The notes under the pieces were generated by a model. That model was not told the origin of the DNA. It saw nothing but the letters and a program-made list of their open reading frames with translations, and did not search any database. 64,000 nt of DNA from Hymenobacter lapidiphilus (GTDB taxonomy: Bacteria > Bacteroidota > Bacteroidia > Cytophagales > Hymenobacteraceae), in assembly GCF_013377885.1 (NCBI RefSeq), contig NZ_JABKAU010000007.1:62001-126000 (forward strand). The letters run 5' to 3'. Shown here piece after piece: positions 37,506 through 46,810 of this stretch. Position numbers and translations under genes: made by a program. Each line of letters begins with the position of its first letter. The first letter of the stretch is position 1.

Positions 37506-38465
37506 ATGGCTACCAAGAAGAACCCTACCCCCGCTAAAGCCGCCACGCCCGCCGCCCAGAAGGCAGCCAAAGCAGCCGGCCACGCGCCCGAACCCGTGGA
37601 GCATCCTACCGCCAAAGACATGGCCAAACATGCTCAAAAGCTACCCTACCCGGCCAAACAGGCCGATATGGAGCTGCAGCCGGGCATGAGTTTCAGCACC
37701 TACCGGCCTGCCGGCAAACTCCAGGATAAAGTGGCCCTGATAACCGGGGCCGACTCGGGTATCGGGCGGGCCGTGGCCGTGGCCTTTGCCATGGAAGGTG
37801 CCCACGTGGCCGTGCTCTATAATGAAAACACCGTGGATGCCGAGGAAACCAAGCGCCTCGTGGAAGCCCAGAACCGCCAGTGCCTGCTGCTGAAACACGA
37901 TGTGCGCGAGCCCAAGCAGTGCAAGGAAGCCGTCCGCCGCACCCGCGCCGAGTTGGGCGGCCTCAATATTCTGGTGAACAACGCCGCCTACCAGATGGCC
38001 CAGCAGAAGTTCGAGGATATTCCGGAGGAACAGATTCGGCGCACCTTCGACACCAATATTCTGGGCTACATCTGGATGGCGCAGGCCGCCGTGCCCCACA
38101 TGCAGAAGCACGACTGCATCATCAATACCGGCAGCATTGTGGGCATGACGGGCATACCGCTGCTCATTGACTACGCCAGCAGCAAGGCCGCCATCCATGC
38201 CTTCACCAAAAGCCTGGCCCTGAACCTGGGCGAGCGGGGCATCCGGGTGAACTGCGTGGTGCCGGGCCCGGTCTGGACGCCCAACATTCCGGGCACGATG
38301 CCCAAGGAGGAAATTGCCAAATTCGGCCATGAGGTGGCTTTGGCACGCCCCGGCCAGCCCGAGGAACTGGCCCCCGCCTACGTGCTGCTGGCCTCGCAGG
38401 ACGGCTCGTTCATGACCGGCTCGCTGGTGCAGGTAACCGGCGGCAAGCTCAGCAGCGACGACTAG
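37506..38465 (+). CDS. SDR-family oxidoreductase with basic N-terminal extension
   Basis: 319 residues. The first ~60 are a Lys/Ala/Pro-rich extension (KAATPAAQKAAKAAG). A classical SDR domain follows: cofactor loop TGADSGIGRAVA, NNAAY, the catalytic Ser in NTGSIVGM and the YASSKAA Tyr-Lys pair, then PGPVWTP. It resembles the general stress protein YdaD/YghA group, which includes an SDR and hypothetical aldehyde reductases. Substrate unknown. It precedes the gluconate-dehydrogenase-like pair by 134 bases on the same strand. Confidence 0.9.
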   Translation: MATKKNPTPAKAATPAAQKAAKAAGHAPEPVEHPTAKDMAKHAQKLPYPAKQADMELQPGMSFSTYRPAGKLQDKVALITGADSGIGRAVAVAFAMEGAHVAVLYNENTVDAEETKRLVEAQNRQCLLLKHDVREPKQCKEAVRRTRAELGGLNILVNNAAYQMAQQKFEDIPEEQIRRTFDTNILGYIWMAQAAVPHMQKHDCIINTGSIVGMTGIPLLIDYASSKAAIHAFTKSLALNLGERGIRVNCVVPGPVWTPNIPGTMPKEEIAKFGHEVALARPGQPEELAPAYVLLASQDGSFMTGSLVQVTGGKLSSDD

Positions 38466-38599
38466 ACTGGCCGGCTTCCGGCGCAAAACCTGCTGGCCAG
38501 GCTGAACCTGCCGCCAACTCGGCGGTTGCGTTGCTGTGGTTGCTGTTTACTGCCCGTTGGCCCGACAACTGACCTTCTCACACCTCTATTTCCAACCGA

Positions 38600-39196
38600 A
38601 TGCCCCATTATCCCGAAGGCACCGTCAGGGCCCTGCTGCAAACCGACCTGGTAACCCCCGCCACCCGGGCGGCGCTGGAGGCCCGGCTAACGGCCCCAGC
38701 TGCCTATGAGCCGCAGTTTTTCGATGCCGATACCTACCGGCTGCTGCAGGCTGTAGCCGCCCGCATCTACCCGCAGCCCGACCGCGAAACACCCATCGCG
38801 TTGGCTCCGGCCGTAGATGCGCGCCTGCTGAAGGGGGATGCCGACGGTTGGCGCTACGACTCCATGCCGCCCGACCGCGAAGCTTACCGTCTCGGCCTAG
38901 GCGGCATAAACCAGGCCGCCGAAGCCAAATTTCAGAAGCCTTTCCTGGAGCTGGATGAGGCTCAGCAGGACAGCCTTATAGCGCTGCTTGCCGCCGCCGA
39001 AGCCCCCGGCGAAAACTGGAGTCAACTGCCCCAGGACCGCTTTTTTGAGGAGATGCTGGCCGAGCTGACCGAATCTTACTACGCTCACCCGCTGGCCCAG
39101 GAGGAAATCGGGTATGTGGGCATGGCCGACGTGCCCGGCTGGCAACGTATTGGCCTGAATGAGCTGGAGCCCCGCGAACCGGAAGGAACGAAATAG
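38600..39196 (+). CDS. gluconate 2-dehydrogenase subunit 3-like protein
   Basis: 198 residues with the subunit 3 pattern: FFDADTYRLLQAVAARIYPQPD, YRLGLGGINQAAEAKFQKPFLELDEAQQDSLIALL and FFEEMLAELTESYYAHP, ending with GYVGMADVPGWQRIG. Subunit 3 assists a GMC-type FAD subunit in oxidising sugars or alcohols. Most homologues carry a Tat signal; none is present here, so the complex may be cytosolic. The GMC oxidoreductase gene follows after 52 bases. Confidence 0.88.
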   Translation: MPHYPEGTVRALLQTDLVTPATRAALEARLTAPAAYEPQFFDADTYRLLQAVAARIYPQPDRETPIALAPAVDARLLKGDADGWRYDSMPPDREAYRLGLGGINQAAEAKFQKPFLELDEAQQDSLIALLAAAEAPGENWSQLPQDRFFEEMLAELTESYYAHPLAQEEIGYVGMADVPGWQRIGLNELEPREPEGTK

Positions 39197-39248
39197 CACC
39201 TGCGGCCGAACGTCGACTCCCCATTTTACCCCCTTACGACCCTACCAC

Positions 39249-40931
39249 ATGCCCGACGAAGAAACGCTGGAAGAAGGCACCCTGACGCCCACACAGCCCG
39301 AAATACAGGACCCGCTGTTGCGGGAGATACTCGAAGAAAACGACCTGCAGGCCGACCCCAGCCGCAACCCGCTGGAGCAGCCCGCCCCCCTTCCCGACCC
39401 CGACGAAGTGGTAGACTGCCTGGTGATTGGCACCGGCGCGGGCGGTGCCCCGCTGCTGGCCCGGCTGGCCCAGGCCGGCCGCCGCGTGGTAGCCCTCGAA
39501 GCCGGTGTCCGCCACGACCCCAAAACCGAGTTTGCCACCGACGAGAAAGCCCAGAACTTCCTGTTCTGGAACGATGAACGGCTGTCGGCTGGCAAAAACC
39601 CGGTGGCCTTCGGCAAAAACAACTCCGGCATTGGTTACGGCGGCTCGACGCTGCACTACACCGCCTACACGCCCCGCGCCCACCGCGGCGACCTGACCCT
39701 GCACACCGAGTTTGGGGAAGGGGTTGACTGGCCCTTTGGCATTGAGGAGCTGGAGCCGTATTACGAGGAGTTGGAGCACTTTATGGGCATTTCGGGTCCT
39801 ACACCCTACCCCTGGGACCCCGGCCGCCGAAAAGGCTACCCGCTGGCTCCGCTGCCGCTCAATGGCGCGGCCCAGCTTATGGAACGCGCCTGCGCGAAGC
39901 TCGGAATCAAGACCTCGCCGGCAGCCAACGCTGCCCTGTCGGCGCGCTACTACCAGGAGGGGGTGGGCTGGCGTGAGGCCTGCACCAACCGTGGCTTTTG
40001 CCAGGCTGGCTGCAGCACCGGCGCCAAGGCCAGCATGGACGTCACGTTCCTGCCTTTGGCCGAACAGTACGGGGCCGAAATTCGGCTCGGGGCCTACGTA
40101 ACCGAAATTGAGCGCGACGCCCGTGGCCACGTAACGGCCGTGGTGTACGAGCAGGGCGGGCGCACCGTGCGCCAGCGCTGCCGCAACCTGTTTCTGTGCG
40201 CCGGGGCCATCGAAACGCCCCGGCTGCTGCTGCTCAACGAACTGGCGCTCAACAGCGGGCAAGTGGGCAAGCACTTCATGGCCCACGTGGGTATGCAGGT
40301 GTGGGGTACCTTCCCCGAGGATATCCGGCCTTACAAAGGCATTCCGGGCGGCCTGATTTCCGAGGACACCCACCGCCCCAAGGACGCTGACTTTGTGGGT
40401 GGTTATCTACTGCAAAGCATCGGGGTGATGCCCGTTACGTTTGCCACCCAGATGGTACGCCAGCGCAAGCTCTGGGGCCAGCCCCTGCGCGATTACATGC
40501 GCGACTACAACCACATTGCCGGCATCAACGTGCTGGGCGACTGCCTGCCCCACGCCGACAACTTCGTGGAGCTAAGCGACGAAAAAGACGCCCGCGGCGT
40601 GGCCAAGCCCCGCGTGCACTTCACGGCCCAGGAGAACGAGCAGCGCATGAACCGGCACGCCGAGCGCACGATGCGCCAGATCTGGGAAGCCGCCGGAGCC
40701 AAGGACATCTGGGCCTTCGAGCGGTACGCTCACATCATCGGCACGGCCCGCATGGGCACTTCGGCCTCCGAGGCGGTAGTGGACCCCAACGGCCGCGCCT
40801 TCGACGTACCCAACCTCTATATCTGCGACAACTCGGTGTTCCCGAGTGCCCTGAGCGTTAATCCGGCCCTCACCATCATGGCCCTGAGCCTGCGCACGGC
40901 CGATAAATTTCTGGAAAATCAGAAAGCTTGA
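39249..40931 (+). CDS. GMC-family FAD oxidoreductase (gluconate dehydrogenase-like)
   Basis: 560 residues from the ATG at 39249. A ~55-residue acidic N-terminal extension precedes the FAD loop LVIGTGAGGAPLLARLAQAG and the ALEAG strand. Other marks are GGSTLHYTAYTPR, the Cys-rich CTNRGFCQAGC, CAGAIETPRLLLLNE and the C-terminal His-Asn region (HIIGTARMG ... NPALTIMALSLR). The pairing with subunit 3 suggests a sugar-acid or polyol dehydrogenase. No cytochrome c subunit gene follows, so the electron acceptor is not evident. Confidence 0.9.
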   Translation: MPDEETLEEGTLTPTQPEIQDPLLREILEENDLQADPSRNPLEQPAPLPDPDEVVDCLVIGTGAGGAPLLARLAQAGRRVVALEAGVRHDPKTEFATDEKAQNFLFWNDERLSAGKNPVAFGKNNSGIGYGGSTLHYTAYTPRAHRGDLTLHTEFGEGVDWPFGIEELEPYYEELEHFMGISGPTPYPWDPGRRKGYPLAPLPLNGAAQLMERACAKLGIKTSPAANAALSARYYQEGVGWREACTNRGFCQAGCSTGAKASMDVTFLPLAEQYGAEIRLGAYVTEIERDARGHVTAVVYEQGGRTVRQRCRNLFLCAGAIETPRLLLLNELALNSGQVGKHFMAHVGMQVWGTFPEDIRPYKGIPGGLISEDTHRPKDADFVGGYLLQSIGVMPVTFATQMVRQRKLWGQPLRDYMRDYNHIAGINVLGDCLPHADNFVELSDEKDARGVAKPRVHFTAQENEQRMNRHAERTMRQIWEAAGAKDIWAFERYAHIIGTARMGTSASEAVVDPNGRAFDVPNLYICDNSVFPSALSVNPALTIMALSLRTADKFLENQKA

Positions 40932-40950
40932 TTAAGTAGCAGGCGGTGCT

Positions 40951-41103
40951 ATTGAAACTGTTTAGGAAGTACTTGGAATCAATCAGAACGTCATGCTGAG
41001 CGGAGCCGAAGCATCTCTGCCGCTTCGTTGAACGACTGCTACGAAGCGGTAGAGATGCTTCGGCAAGCTCAGCATGACGGTCCTTTGACTTCCTAAGCAG
41101 CTC
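40951..41103. repeat. dispersed palindromic element, family A copy 2
   Basis: The ends ATTGAAACTGTTTAGGAAGT and GACTTCCTAAGCAGCTCCA, with inner CGTCATGCTGAGC and CATCTCTGCCGCTTCG / CGAAGCGGTAGAGATG arms, match copy 1 nearly throughout, including spacing. It follows the GMC gene by 20 bases. Confidence 0.92.
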
Positions 41104-41205
41104 CAGGGTTAATGCCGGCCTTCTACCGCCCATGTCTGGCGGTACTTTCAGAGACAACAAAACCCTTTTCGGCCGGATGCGTTGCAGGCTCCAAAACCCG
41201 CAACC

Positions 41206-42129
41206 ATGATAATCTACAAGGCCGGCGACTGGTGGCGGGCTCTCTGGCATTTCCACACATCCGGCGTCATTCTGTTATTGCTGCGTCGGGTGGCGCTGGT
41301 GGGCGTTTATAACACTACCGTGGCACTGGTTGTGCTGCGCTACCACGCCGTACCTATTCAGCTGGGCCGCGAGTACTTCGCATTTCTGGGTATCATGCTC
41401 AGCCTGCTGCTGGTGTTTCGCACCAATACCGCCTACGACCGTTACTACGAAGGGCGGCGGGTGTGGGGGCAGCTGGTGTCGCACTGCCGGGGGTTGGCTA
41501 TCGAGCTCAATGCCATTCTGCCCCGCGATGCCGCCCGTAGCCGTGCTTACTATGCGGCTCTGATTTCCAACTTCCCCCTGGCCCTCAAGGGCAGCCTGCG
41601 CAACAACGTTCGCTTCGAGCAGTTCGAGGCGACCCCCGACATTATCGAACGGCTGCAGTCTGCTGAGAGCCCCACAGTCTGCCTGCTGGCCGTTATCCAG
41701 GAAAGTATTGAGCAGTTGCGGCAGGCCCAGATTATCGACCCCATTCATTTACTGGTTTTTAAACCCCATCTGTTGGGCATGATGGAAGTGAACGGCGTTT
41801 GTGAGCGAATCAAGTCGACGCCCATCCCATTTTCCTACACCTTCTTCATTAAAATGTTCATCACCCTCTTCATCGGCACTATGCCGTTCGTGCTACTGGC
41901 CAGCAGTGGCTACTGGATGATTCCCATCACGATGGTAGGGGCCTATATTATGCTGGGACTGGTAATGATTGCCGAGGAAATCGAGCAGCCCTTTGGCACC
42001 GATAGCAACGACTTGCCCATTACCCAATTGGCGCACAAAATTCGAGTGAGTGTACACGACGTACTCAATGTGGAGCTGCCCCATTTTAAGAAAGCACTGG
42101 CATCTCCACCTTACAGCGTAGTGCGCTGA
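41206..42129 (+). CDS. bestrophin-family chloride channel-like protein
   Basis: 307 residues from the ATG at 41206. It has four predicted membrane segments and the bacterial bestrophin (UPF0187/YneE) signature FLGIMLSLLLVFRTNTAYDRYYEGRRVWGQL, followed by LLGMMEVNGVCERIKSTPIPFSY and, near the end, EIEQPFGTDSNDLPI. Bacterial homologues form pentameric anion or cation channels. Monocistronic. Confidence 0.9.
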   Translation: MIIYKAGDWWRALWHFHTSGVILLLLRRVALVGVYNTTVALVVLRYHAVPIQLGREYFAFLGIMLSLLLVFRTNTAYDRYYEGRRVWGQLVSHCRGLAIELNAILPRDAARSRAYYAALISNFPLALKGSLRNNVRFEQFEATPDIIERLQSAESPTVCLLAVIQESIEQLRQAQIIDPIHLLVFKPHLLGMMEVNGVCERIKSTPIPFSYTFFIKMFITLFIGTMPFVLLASSGYWMIPITMVGAYIMLGLVMIAEEIEQPFGTDSNDLPITQLAHKIRVSVHDVLNVELPHFKKALASPPYSVVR

Positions 42130-42356
42130 ACCGTCCGGCATAGTTATTGCTAAGCTTGTTATAATTATATATTATTTTCGATATGTTAAAAATAAGACAA
42201 AGTATTTTACGCACTTCCTGTACATACTGCAGCTTTATTGTTTTTTAATCCAAAAAAACACGGCTTAATCTTTCCGTGTCCGTATAGTCGCTCTCCACTC
42301 CCGCGCAGGTGGGAATTCTCTCTAATTTTTGAAAAACCCCTTTTTTTAAAGTAAAA

Positions 42357-44690
42357 ATGAAAGCACCCTTATCTAATCAAATTTTCACCCTCCGGGGCCA
42401 GGTTTGGCGGCGGCTCCTGCCGTTGCTGGCGCTGTTTGTGAGCCTTGGTTCTTCGAATGATGCTTGGGCTCAAGCTGGCGTTAGTTCTAGTTTTCTAGAT
42501 GTACGCGCAACTACAACCACAGCAACAGCAACCACTACCTATTACGGCACAGATTCTGAAGATCCTGCTTCTGGTAACCCTGCCTTCGACCCTACCTCTA
42601 CGAACCCACCTACTGGTGCTACTAGAAACTTAGGCCTATTTGATTTAGCCACTGGTGAGTTGCGCATCACCAGTGCAACGCTGAACGTCTTTACCATAGG
42701 CAGCAGCAATAATGCTGTTTCTGGCAAACTATTCTACCGTGCCTATTTGAATGGTACAGCTTCTTTGCCAGCGTACACTGTTGTTGACCTAGCAAATATT
42801 AGTAGGGCAGGCAACTCTTCCTTTAGAACAACCAGTTTTTCGACGGCTCCCACCACTACCGGCGGAAATATCCTAACTGGATTGCTGAGTGGAGGTACAT
42901 ACCAACTGGAGGTTTACTTCAGAGCGGATGGTACGGGCAATAGCTTCCCTTTAATCAATCAGAATGCCCAGTCTACAACACCTGGGCCTTTCCGTGCGGA
43001 GTTTAGCGTGGTGCCTCCAGCCGTAACCCCTGCTAACGCACTGACTGTCTGGAATGGAAGTGTAAGTACCGACTGGACCAATCCGGCGAACTGGTCAAAC
43101 GGGGTACCCAATCAACTGGCTGATGCACTCATTCCTTTTGAGCGCAATGAGAGCACGGGTGCCAATCAAATTCCACGTTTCCCAGCCCTCAATGATATTA
43201 CCGAGCGGTATGCCGTTCGTAATTTGACGGTAGACGCGGTTAGTTTCACCAACCGTGGACTGATCCGTGTTACGAATGGGGTGTTGCGTATATATGGAGA
43301 CTTGCTAAATGGCGCTAACGGCATCTTAGCAACAGCAGATGCCATCCCGACCCAAGGAGGAACTACCTTTCAAAGCGCAACTATCTCTTTTGAAGGAGGA
43401 GACCAAACATTTGACCAAGGGCGTTTTGCCAACGTCAACATTGCTGGCACCGGTATTAAGTCTTTGACTGGCCTCCTTGAATTACCCGGAGGTACAATAC
43501 GGTTTCTGCCCACCAATCCTGCTGATGGTGTCCTTTTGCGCACAACGAAATTTGTAAACGGGCAGCGTGATCAGCCGGTAGTCAGTACGCTGGGTCAAGA
43601 GGTTGTCGACTTAGGCGAATTAGGCAGAATTAGTGCCGTAGTAGGAGAGAAAGAAACGAATACTTCTTTCATTTTGGGGCTCACCAAAGCCAGCAACATT
43701 CCACAAATGGGTGTTCCACAGTCATTCGGCAATATTGGTCTTATCGTTACAACAGGTAATGATGGTGCTGGCCGGTTTGCCATTACGCGCTCTATAGGAC
43801 CATTCTTTGTTGGCCGGGGTAGTTCCGCTGCATCTCAAAGCGTGAAGAGGTCATACGGAGTGAGTGTTGGTAATCCGAACATAGACATCAATGCCACTAT
43901 ATCATTTGCCTACAATGATTCGGACCAGAATACAGGTGGCATGTCAATTAATGAATTGAATGGTAATTCGGAGCCCGAATTAGAAATATTTCGTACAACT
44001 GACAGCGGGGCATCATTCACTAATTTAGGAGGCACTGCCAATGTGGCAAGCAATACAGTTACAACTGCTGGAGTACGTAGCATCAACACTATTACGCTCG
44101 CCAGCCGCCTTAACCCCCTGCCTGTTTCCTTGATTTCGTTCGCTGCGTTGCGCTCCGGAAACAATGTAAACCTGACGTGGGCGACAGCAACAGAAGTCAA
44201 CAATCGTGACTTCGCTATACAAATCTCAGAAGATGGAAAGACGTTCCGGACGCTTGGCATAGTAGTTAGCAAAGCCCAGGACGGTAGCACCACGGTCCGC
44301 CAAGAATACCGATTCACAGACAGTGAAACAGGCAAGAAAGCGCTCCGATACTACCGCCTGCTCCAAACAGACAGGGACGGTAAACAGAGTTATTCCAGCA
44401 TTCAGGTTGTCAACTTCAATGTTAAATCTGATCAAGCTGGCCTGAGTGCTTATCCGAACCCGTTTGATGCGGAACTGAAGTTGAATTTGCAGGTAAAAAC
44501 GGCTGGTGATACACGGATCGTTTTACTAGACACGAATGGTCGTGTTGTGAGCCAGCAATTGATTACACTGCCCATTGGCATCAGTACTTTCCCTTTGAAT
44601 GGAATAGAAAGTCTCAAGTCTGGCCTCTACTTCGTACAGGCCACCATGGCTGACGGAACGCAGGTTACAACGAGAGTGGTGAAGAAGTAA
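42357..44690 (+). CDS. large secreted protein with T9SS type A sorting domain
   Basis: 777 residues. A long signal peptide (about 1-40) is followed by Thr/Ser-rich beta-sandwich regions (WNGSVSTDWTNPANWSNGVPN, then SFEGGDQTFDQGRFANVNI). An Fn3-like segment comes next (LNPLPVSLISFAALRSGNNVNLTWATATEVNNRDFAIQ) and the last ~80 residues are a T9SS C-terminal signal (LSAYPNPFDAELKLNL ... LKSGLYFVQATMADGTQ ... RVVKK). It is exported by type IX secretion and probably attached to the surface. Its codon use is clearly more AT-rich than that of its neighbours, as is its 227-base upstream region, which suggests recent gain or relaxed selection. Confidence 0.9.
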   Translation: MKAPLSNQIFTLRGQVWRRLLPLLALFVSLGSSNDAWAQAGVSSSFLDVRATTTTATATTTYYGTDSEDPASGNPAFDPTSTNPPTGATRNLGLFDLATGELRITSATLNVFTIGSSNNAVSGKLFYRAYLNGTASLPAYTVVDLANISRAGNSSFRTTSFSTAPTTTGGNILTGLLSGGTYQLEVYFRADGTGNSFPLINQNAQSTTPGPFRAEFSVVPPAVTPANALTVWNGSVSTDWTNPANWSNGVPNQLADALIPFERNESTGANQIPRFPALNDITERYAVRNLTVDAVSFTNRGLIRVTNGVLRIYGDLLNGANGILATADAIPTQGGTTFQSATISFEGGDQTFDQGRFANVNIAGTGIKSLTGLLELPGGTIRFLPTNPADGVLLRTTKFVNGQRDQPVVSTLGQEVVDLGELGRISAVVGEKETNTSFILGLTKASNIPQMGVPQSFGNIGLIVTTGNDGAGRFAITRSIGPFFVGRGSSAASQSVKRSYGVSVGNPNIDINATISFAYNDSDQNTGGMSINELNGNSEPELEIFRTTDSGASFTNLGGTANVASNTVTTAGVRSINTITLASRLNPLPVSLISFAALRSGNNVNLTWATATEVNNRDFAIQISEDGKTFRTLGIVVSKAQDGSTTVRQEYRFTDSETGKKALRYYRLLQTDRDGKQSYSSIQVVNFNVKSDQAGLSAYPNPFDAELKLNLQVKTAGDTRIVLLDTNGRVVSQQLITLPIGISTFPLNGIESLKSGLYFVQATMADGTQVTTRVVKK

Positions 44691-44732
44691 GTCCTTTTTC
44701 GATAGTATCGCGATTTTCACCAATCGACATAT

Positions 44733-44765
44733 CTGGCCGGCTCCTATTAGTTAGGAGCCGGCCAG
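44733..44765 (+). terminator. hairpin terminator after the T9SS cargo gene
   Basis: Arms CTGGCCGGCTCCTA and TAGGAGCCGGCCAG, then TTTATTTT. It lies 43 bases after the stop. The rest of the 319-base gap to 45009 holds a shortened family A repeat (44891-44997) and no gene. Confidence 0.88.
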
Positions 44766-44890
44766 TTTATTTTACGGCCAGAGCATTTTAGAATTTTACT
44801 GGCCATTTGCCACGCAAGAACAGTAGGCAAGGGCCTGATGAACGAGTGAACAACAAAACTTTTACTTCGCATTGAAGCTTGCCTTCTGAC

Positions 44891-44997
44891 ATTGAAGCTG
44901 TTTAGGAAGTGCCAGGAATCAGTTAGGACGTCATGCTTCATCTGGCGTCCGCGGAGTCGAAGCATGACATTCTTTTGACTTTTTAAACAGCTTCATT
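44891..44997. repeat. dispersed palindromic element, family A copy 3 (shortened)
   Basis: The ends ATTGAAGCTGTTTAGGAAGT and ACTTTTTAAACAGCTTCATT are intact, but the centre is reduced to CGTCATGCTTCATCTGG...CGAAGCATGACAT, so the copy is about 105 instead of 150 bases. It lies 13 bases before the hydrolase ATG. Confidence 0.88.
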
Positions 44998-45009
44998 CGC
45001 AGAGATACT

Positions 45010-45750
45010 ATGCCCGAATCCCTCACTTTTATCGGCCTGCACTATTGGGCCGGCGCTGGCCACGAGTTCGACCAGGTGGCCGCGTTGCTCGCTCCCGAAT
45101 ACCGTTTGCTAGCCCCCGATCTGGGGGGCTTTGGTAGCGCTCCGGCCCCGCCTGATGGCTTTACGGTGGCGGCTTATGCCGATGCGGTGGCTGGCTTTAT
45201 TGCGGCCGAATGCCCGAGCCGCTATGTGCTGGTGGGCCACAGCATGGGGGGCAAAATTGCGCTGGAACTGGCCGCCCGCCAACCGGCCGGCCTGGGCGGT
45301 GTGGTGCTATTGAGCCCCTCACCGCCCAGCCCCGAGCCCATGACCGACGAGGACCGGCAAACCAGTCTGCACGCCTGGGGCAACCCGCAAGAAGCCGAGA
45401 AAACTGCCCGCCACATTACGGTCAAGCCCCTGCCCGAAGCCACGCGCCGGCAAGTGGTGGCCGACAACTTGGCCAGCTCGCGCGCGGCCTGGGAGGCCTG
45501 GCTGCTGCACGGCAGCCGCGAGAACATCAGCGCCCGGATGGCCCGGATTGAGGTGCCCTGCGCTTTGGTGGCCGGCGACCAGGACCCGGTGCTTTCACCC
45601 TCGGTGCATGGCCTCGAAACACTGCCGCTGCTGCCCGCCGGTACGCCCCTCGAAATAGTGGCTGGGGCCGGCCACCTGCTGCCCTATGAGGCACCCGAGG
45701 AAGTAGCCGCACTGCTACATCGTTTCGCCCAGGAATGGGGTAAGGAGTGA
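45010..45750 (+). CDS. alpha/beta-fold hydrolase
   Basis: 246 residues. Family features are the oxyanion loop GLHYWAGAGHEFDQV, LLAPDLGGFG, the nucleophile elbow GHSMGG, the acid in VAGDQDPVL and the His in GAGHLLPYEAPEEV. It resembles small esterases/lactonases and haloperoxidase-like enzymes. There is no signal peptide. The substrate is unknown. A hairpin (45748-45808) directly follows the stop. Confidence 0.87.
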   Translation: MPESLTFIGLHYWAGAGHEFDQVAALLAPEYRLLAPDLGGFGSAPAPPDGFTVAAYADAVAGFIAAECPSRYVLVGHSMGGKIALELAARQPAGLGGVVLLSPSPPSPEPMTDEDRQTSLHAWGNPQEAEKTARHITVKPLPEATRRQVVADNLASSRAAWEAWLLHGSRENISARMARIEVPCALVAGDQDPVLSPSVHGLETLPLLPAGTPLEIVAGAGHLLPYEAPEEVAALLHRFAQEWGKE

Positions 45751-45808
45751 TGCCTGGCGTAGTTGCCACGGACTCTCGCAGGCCTCGTGGCTACTACGCC
45801 AGGCATCA
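45748..45808. terminator. hairpin overlapping the hydrolase stop
   Basis: The left arm TGATGCCTGGCGTAGTTGCC and the right arm GGCTACTACGCCAGGCATCA pair with small bulges. The hydrolase TGA is the first base triplet of the structure. No T tract. Confidence 0.6.
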
Positions 45809-45839
45809 AAAATCAGCATACCAAACCCTTATTTCTCTC

Positions 45840-46658
45840 GTGCGCCGACCCAGTTTTCTTGCTCATCTGCTGGTATCGGCCAAGCGCCATTGGTCCAACT
45901 ACCTGACCGAGGCTGCGGGGCTGTTTCTGTTCCTGTTTATGGCGAGCCTGATTGCAACGGCTGTTCATTACCCCGGCTCGTGGCTGGCCCGGCAGCTGGT
46001 GGGGCAACCGATAGTGGGGCGCGCCCTCATTGGGCTGGTAGCCGGCCTGACCGTGGTAGTGCTCGTGTACAGCCCCTGGGGCAAACGCTCGGGGGCCCAC
46101 CTGAACCCGGCCGTAACGCTGGCATTCTGGCAGCTAGGCAAAATAAAAGCGGCCGACGCCTGCTGGTATGTGCTCGCCCAGGTGGCTGGGGCCCTGCTGG
46201 CCGGGCAGGTACTGCTGGCACTGCTGGGCCATTACTTCACGCATCCCGAGGTAAACTATGCCCTTACCTTGCCGGGGCCGCAGGGTGCAGCCGTAGCTTT
46301 CGGAGCCGAGTTTGGTATCACGTTCGGCATGGTGGCGGTGCTGCTGCTGGCCCTGCACACCAAGCGCCTCCAGAATCTGGCCGGCTGGCTGCTGGGGGCG
46401 CTGCTGGCCTTCTACATCATCGTCGAAACACCGTACTCAGGCATGAGCCTGAACCCGGCCCGCAGCCTGGGTTCGGCCGTGGCGGCCCAAAACTACACGG
46501 CCTTGTGGGTGTACTTTGCAGCTCCTCTGTTGGCGGTCTGGCTGGCAGCAGTGCTTTTCCAGCGGCTGTTCCGCGACTCGCCACTGTCAGGCTCCATCCT
46601 GGCCGGGCCTGCCACCATCCCCCTGAGTACTGAGCCGCCACAGCATCCGGTGGAATAG
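45840..46658 (+). CDS. MIP-family channel (aquaporin/glycerol facilitator)
   Basis: 272 residues from a GTG at 45840; the frame is open to 45747, but the earlier part would include the hairpin. Six membrane segments and the two NPA boxes are present: GAHLNPAVTLAFW and GMSLNPARSLGSAV. The selectivity-filter residues are not assigned, so water versus glycerol is open. A ~25-residue hydrophilic N-terminus and a Pro-rich C-terminus flank the core. No glycerol genes are nearby, favouring a water or small-solute channel. Confidence 0.85.
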   Translation: MRRPSFLAHLLVSAKRHWSNYLTEAAGLFLFLFMASLIATAVHYPGSWLARQLVGQPIVGRALIGLVAGLTVVVLVYSPWGKRSGAHLNPAVTLAFWQLGKIKAADACWYVLAQVAGALLAGQVLLALLGHYFTHPEVNYALTLPGPQGAAVAFGAEFGITFGMVAVLLLALHTKRLQNLAGWLLGALLAFYIIVETPYSGMSLNPARSLGSAVAAQNYTALWVYFAAPLLAVWLAAVLFQRLFRDSPLSGSILAGPATIPLSTEPPQHPVE

Positions 46659-46720
46659 CAATGGGTAGGTAATACGAAGAGAAGCAAGCCCTCATACCCT
46701 CATTCCGTGCTACGCACCAA

Positions 46721-46788
46721 GCAGAGAAGGCTTTCCGGGATGACGAACTGATAGTCGGTTCGTCATCCCGGAAGGCCTTCTCCGCTGC
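46721..46788. terminator. inverted repeat between convergent aquaporin and patatin genes
   Basis: The left arm GCAGAGAAGGCTTTCCGGGA-TGACGAAC and the right arm GTTCGTCATCCCGGAAGGCC-TTCTCCGCTGC pair with one or two bulges. Position suggests a bidirectional terminator; its GTCATCCCGGAAGG motif is also typical of dispersed repeats. Confidence 0.65.
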
Positions 46789-46810
46789 GCATGTGGGTGC
46801 AGCGCGTTAC

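Noticed and set aside
45747..45839. N-terminal extension of the aquaporin from 45747
   Set aside because: It would be translated from within the hairpin at the hydrolase stop and adds no membrane segment; GTG 45840 is preferred, though not certain.
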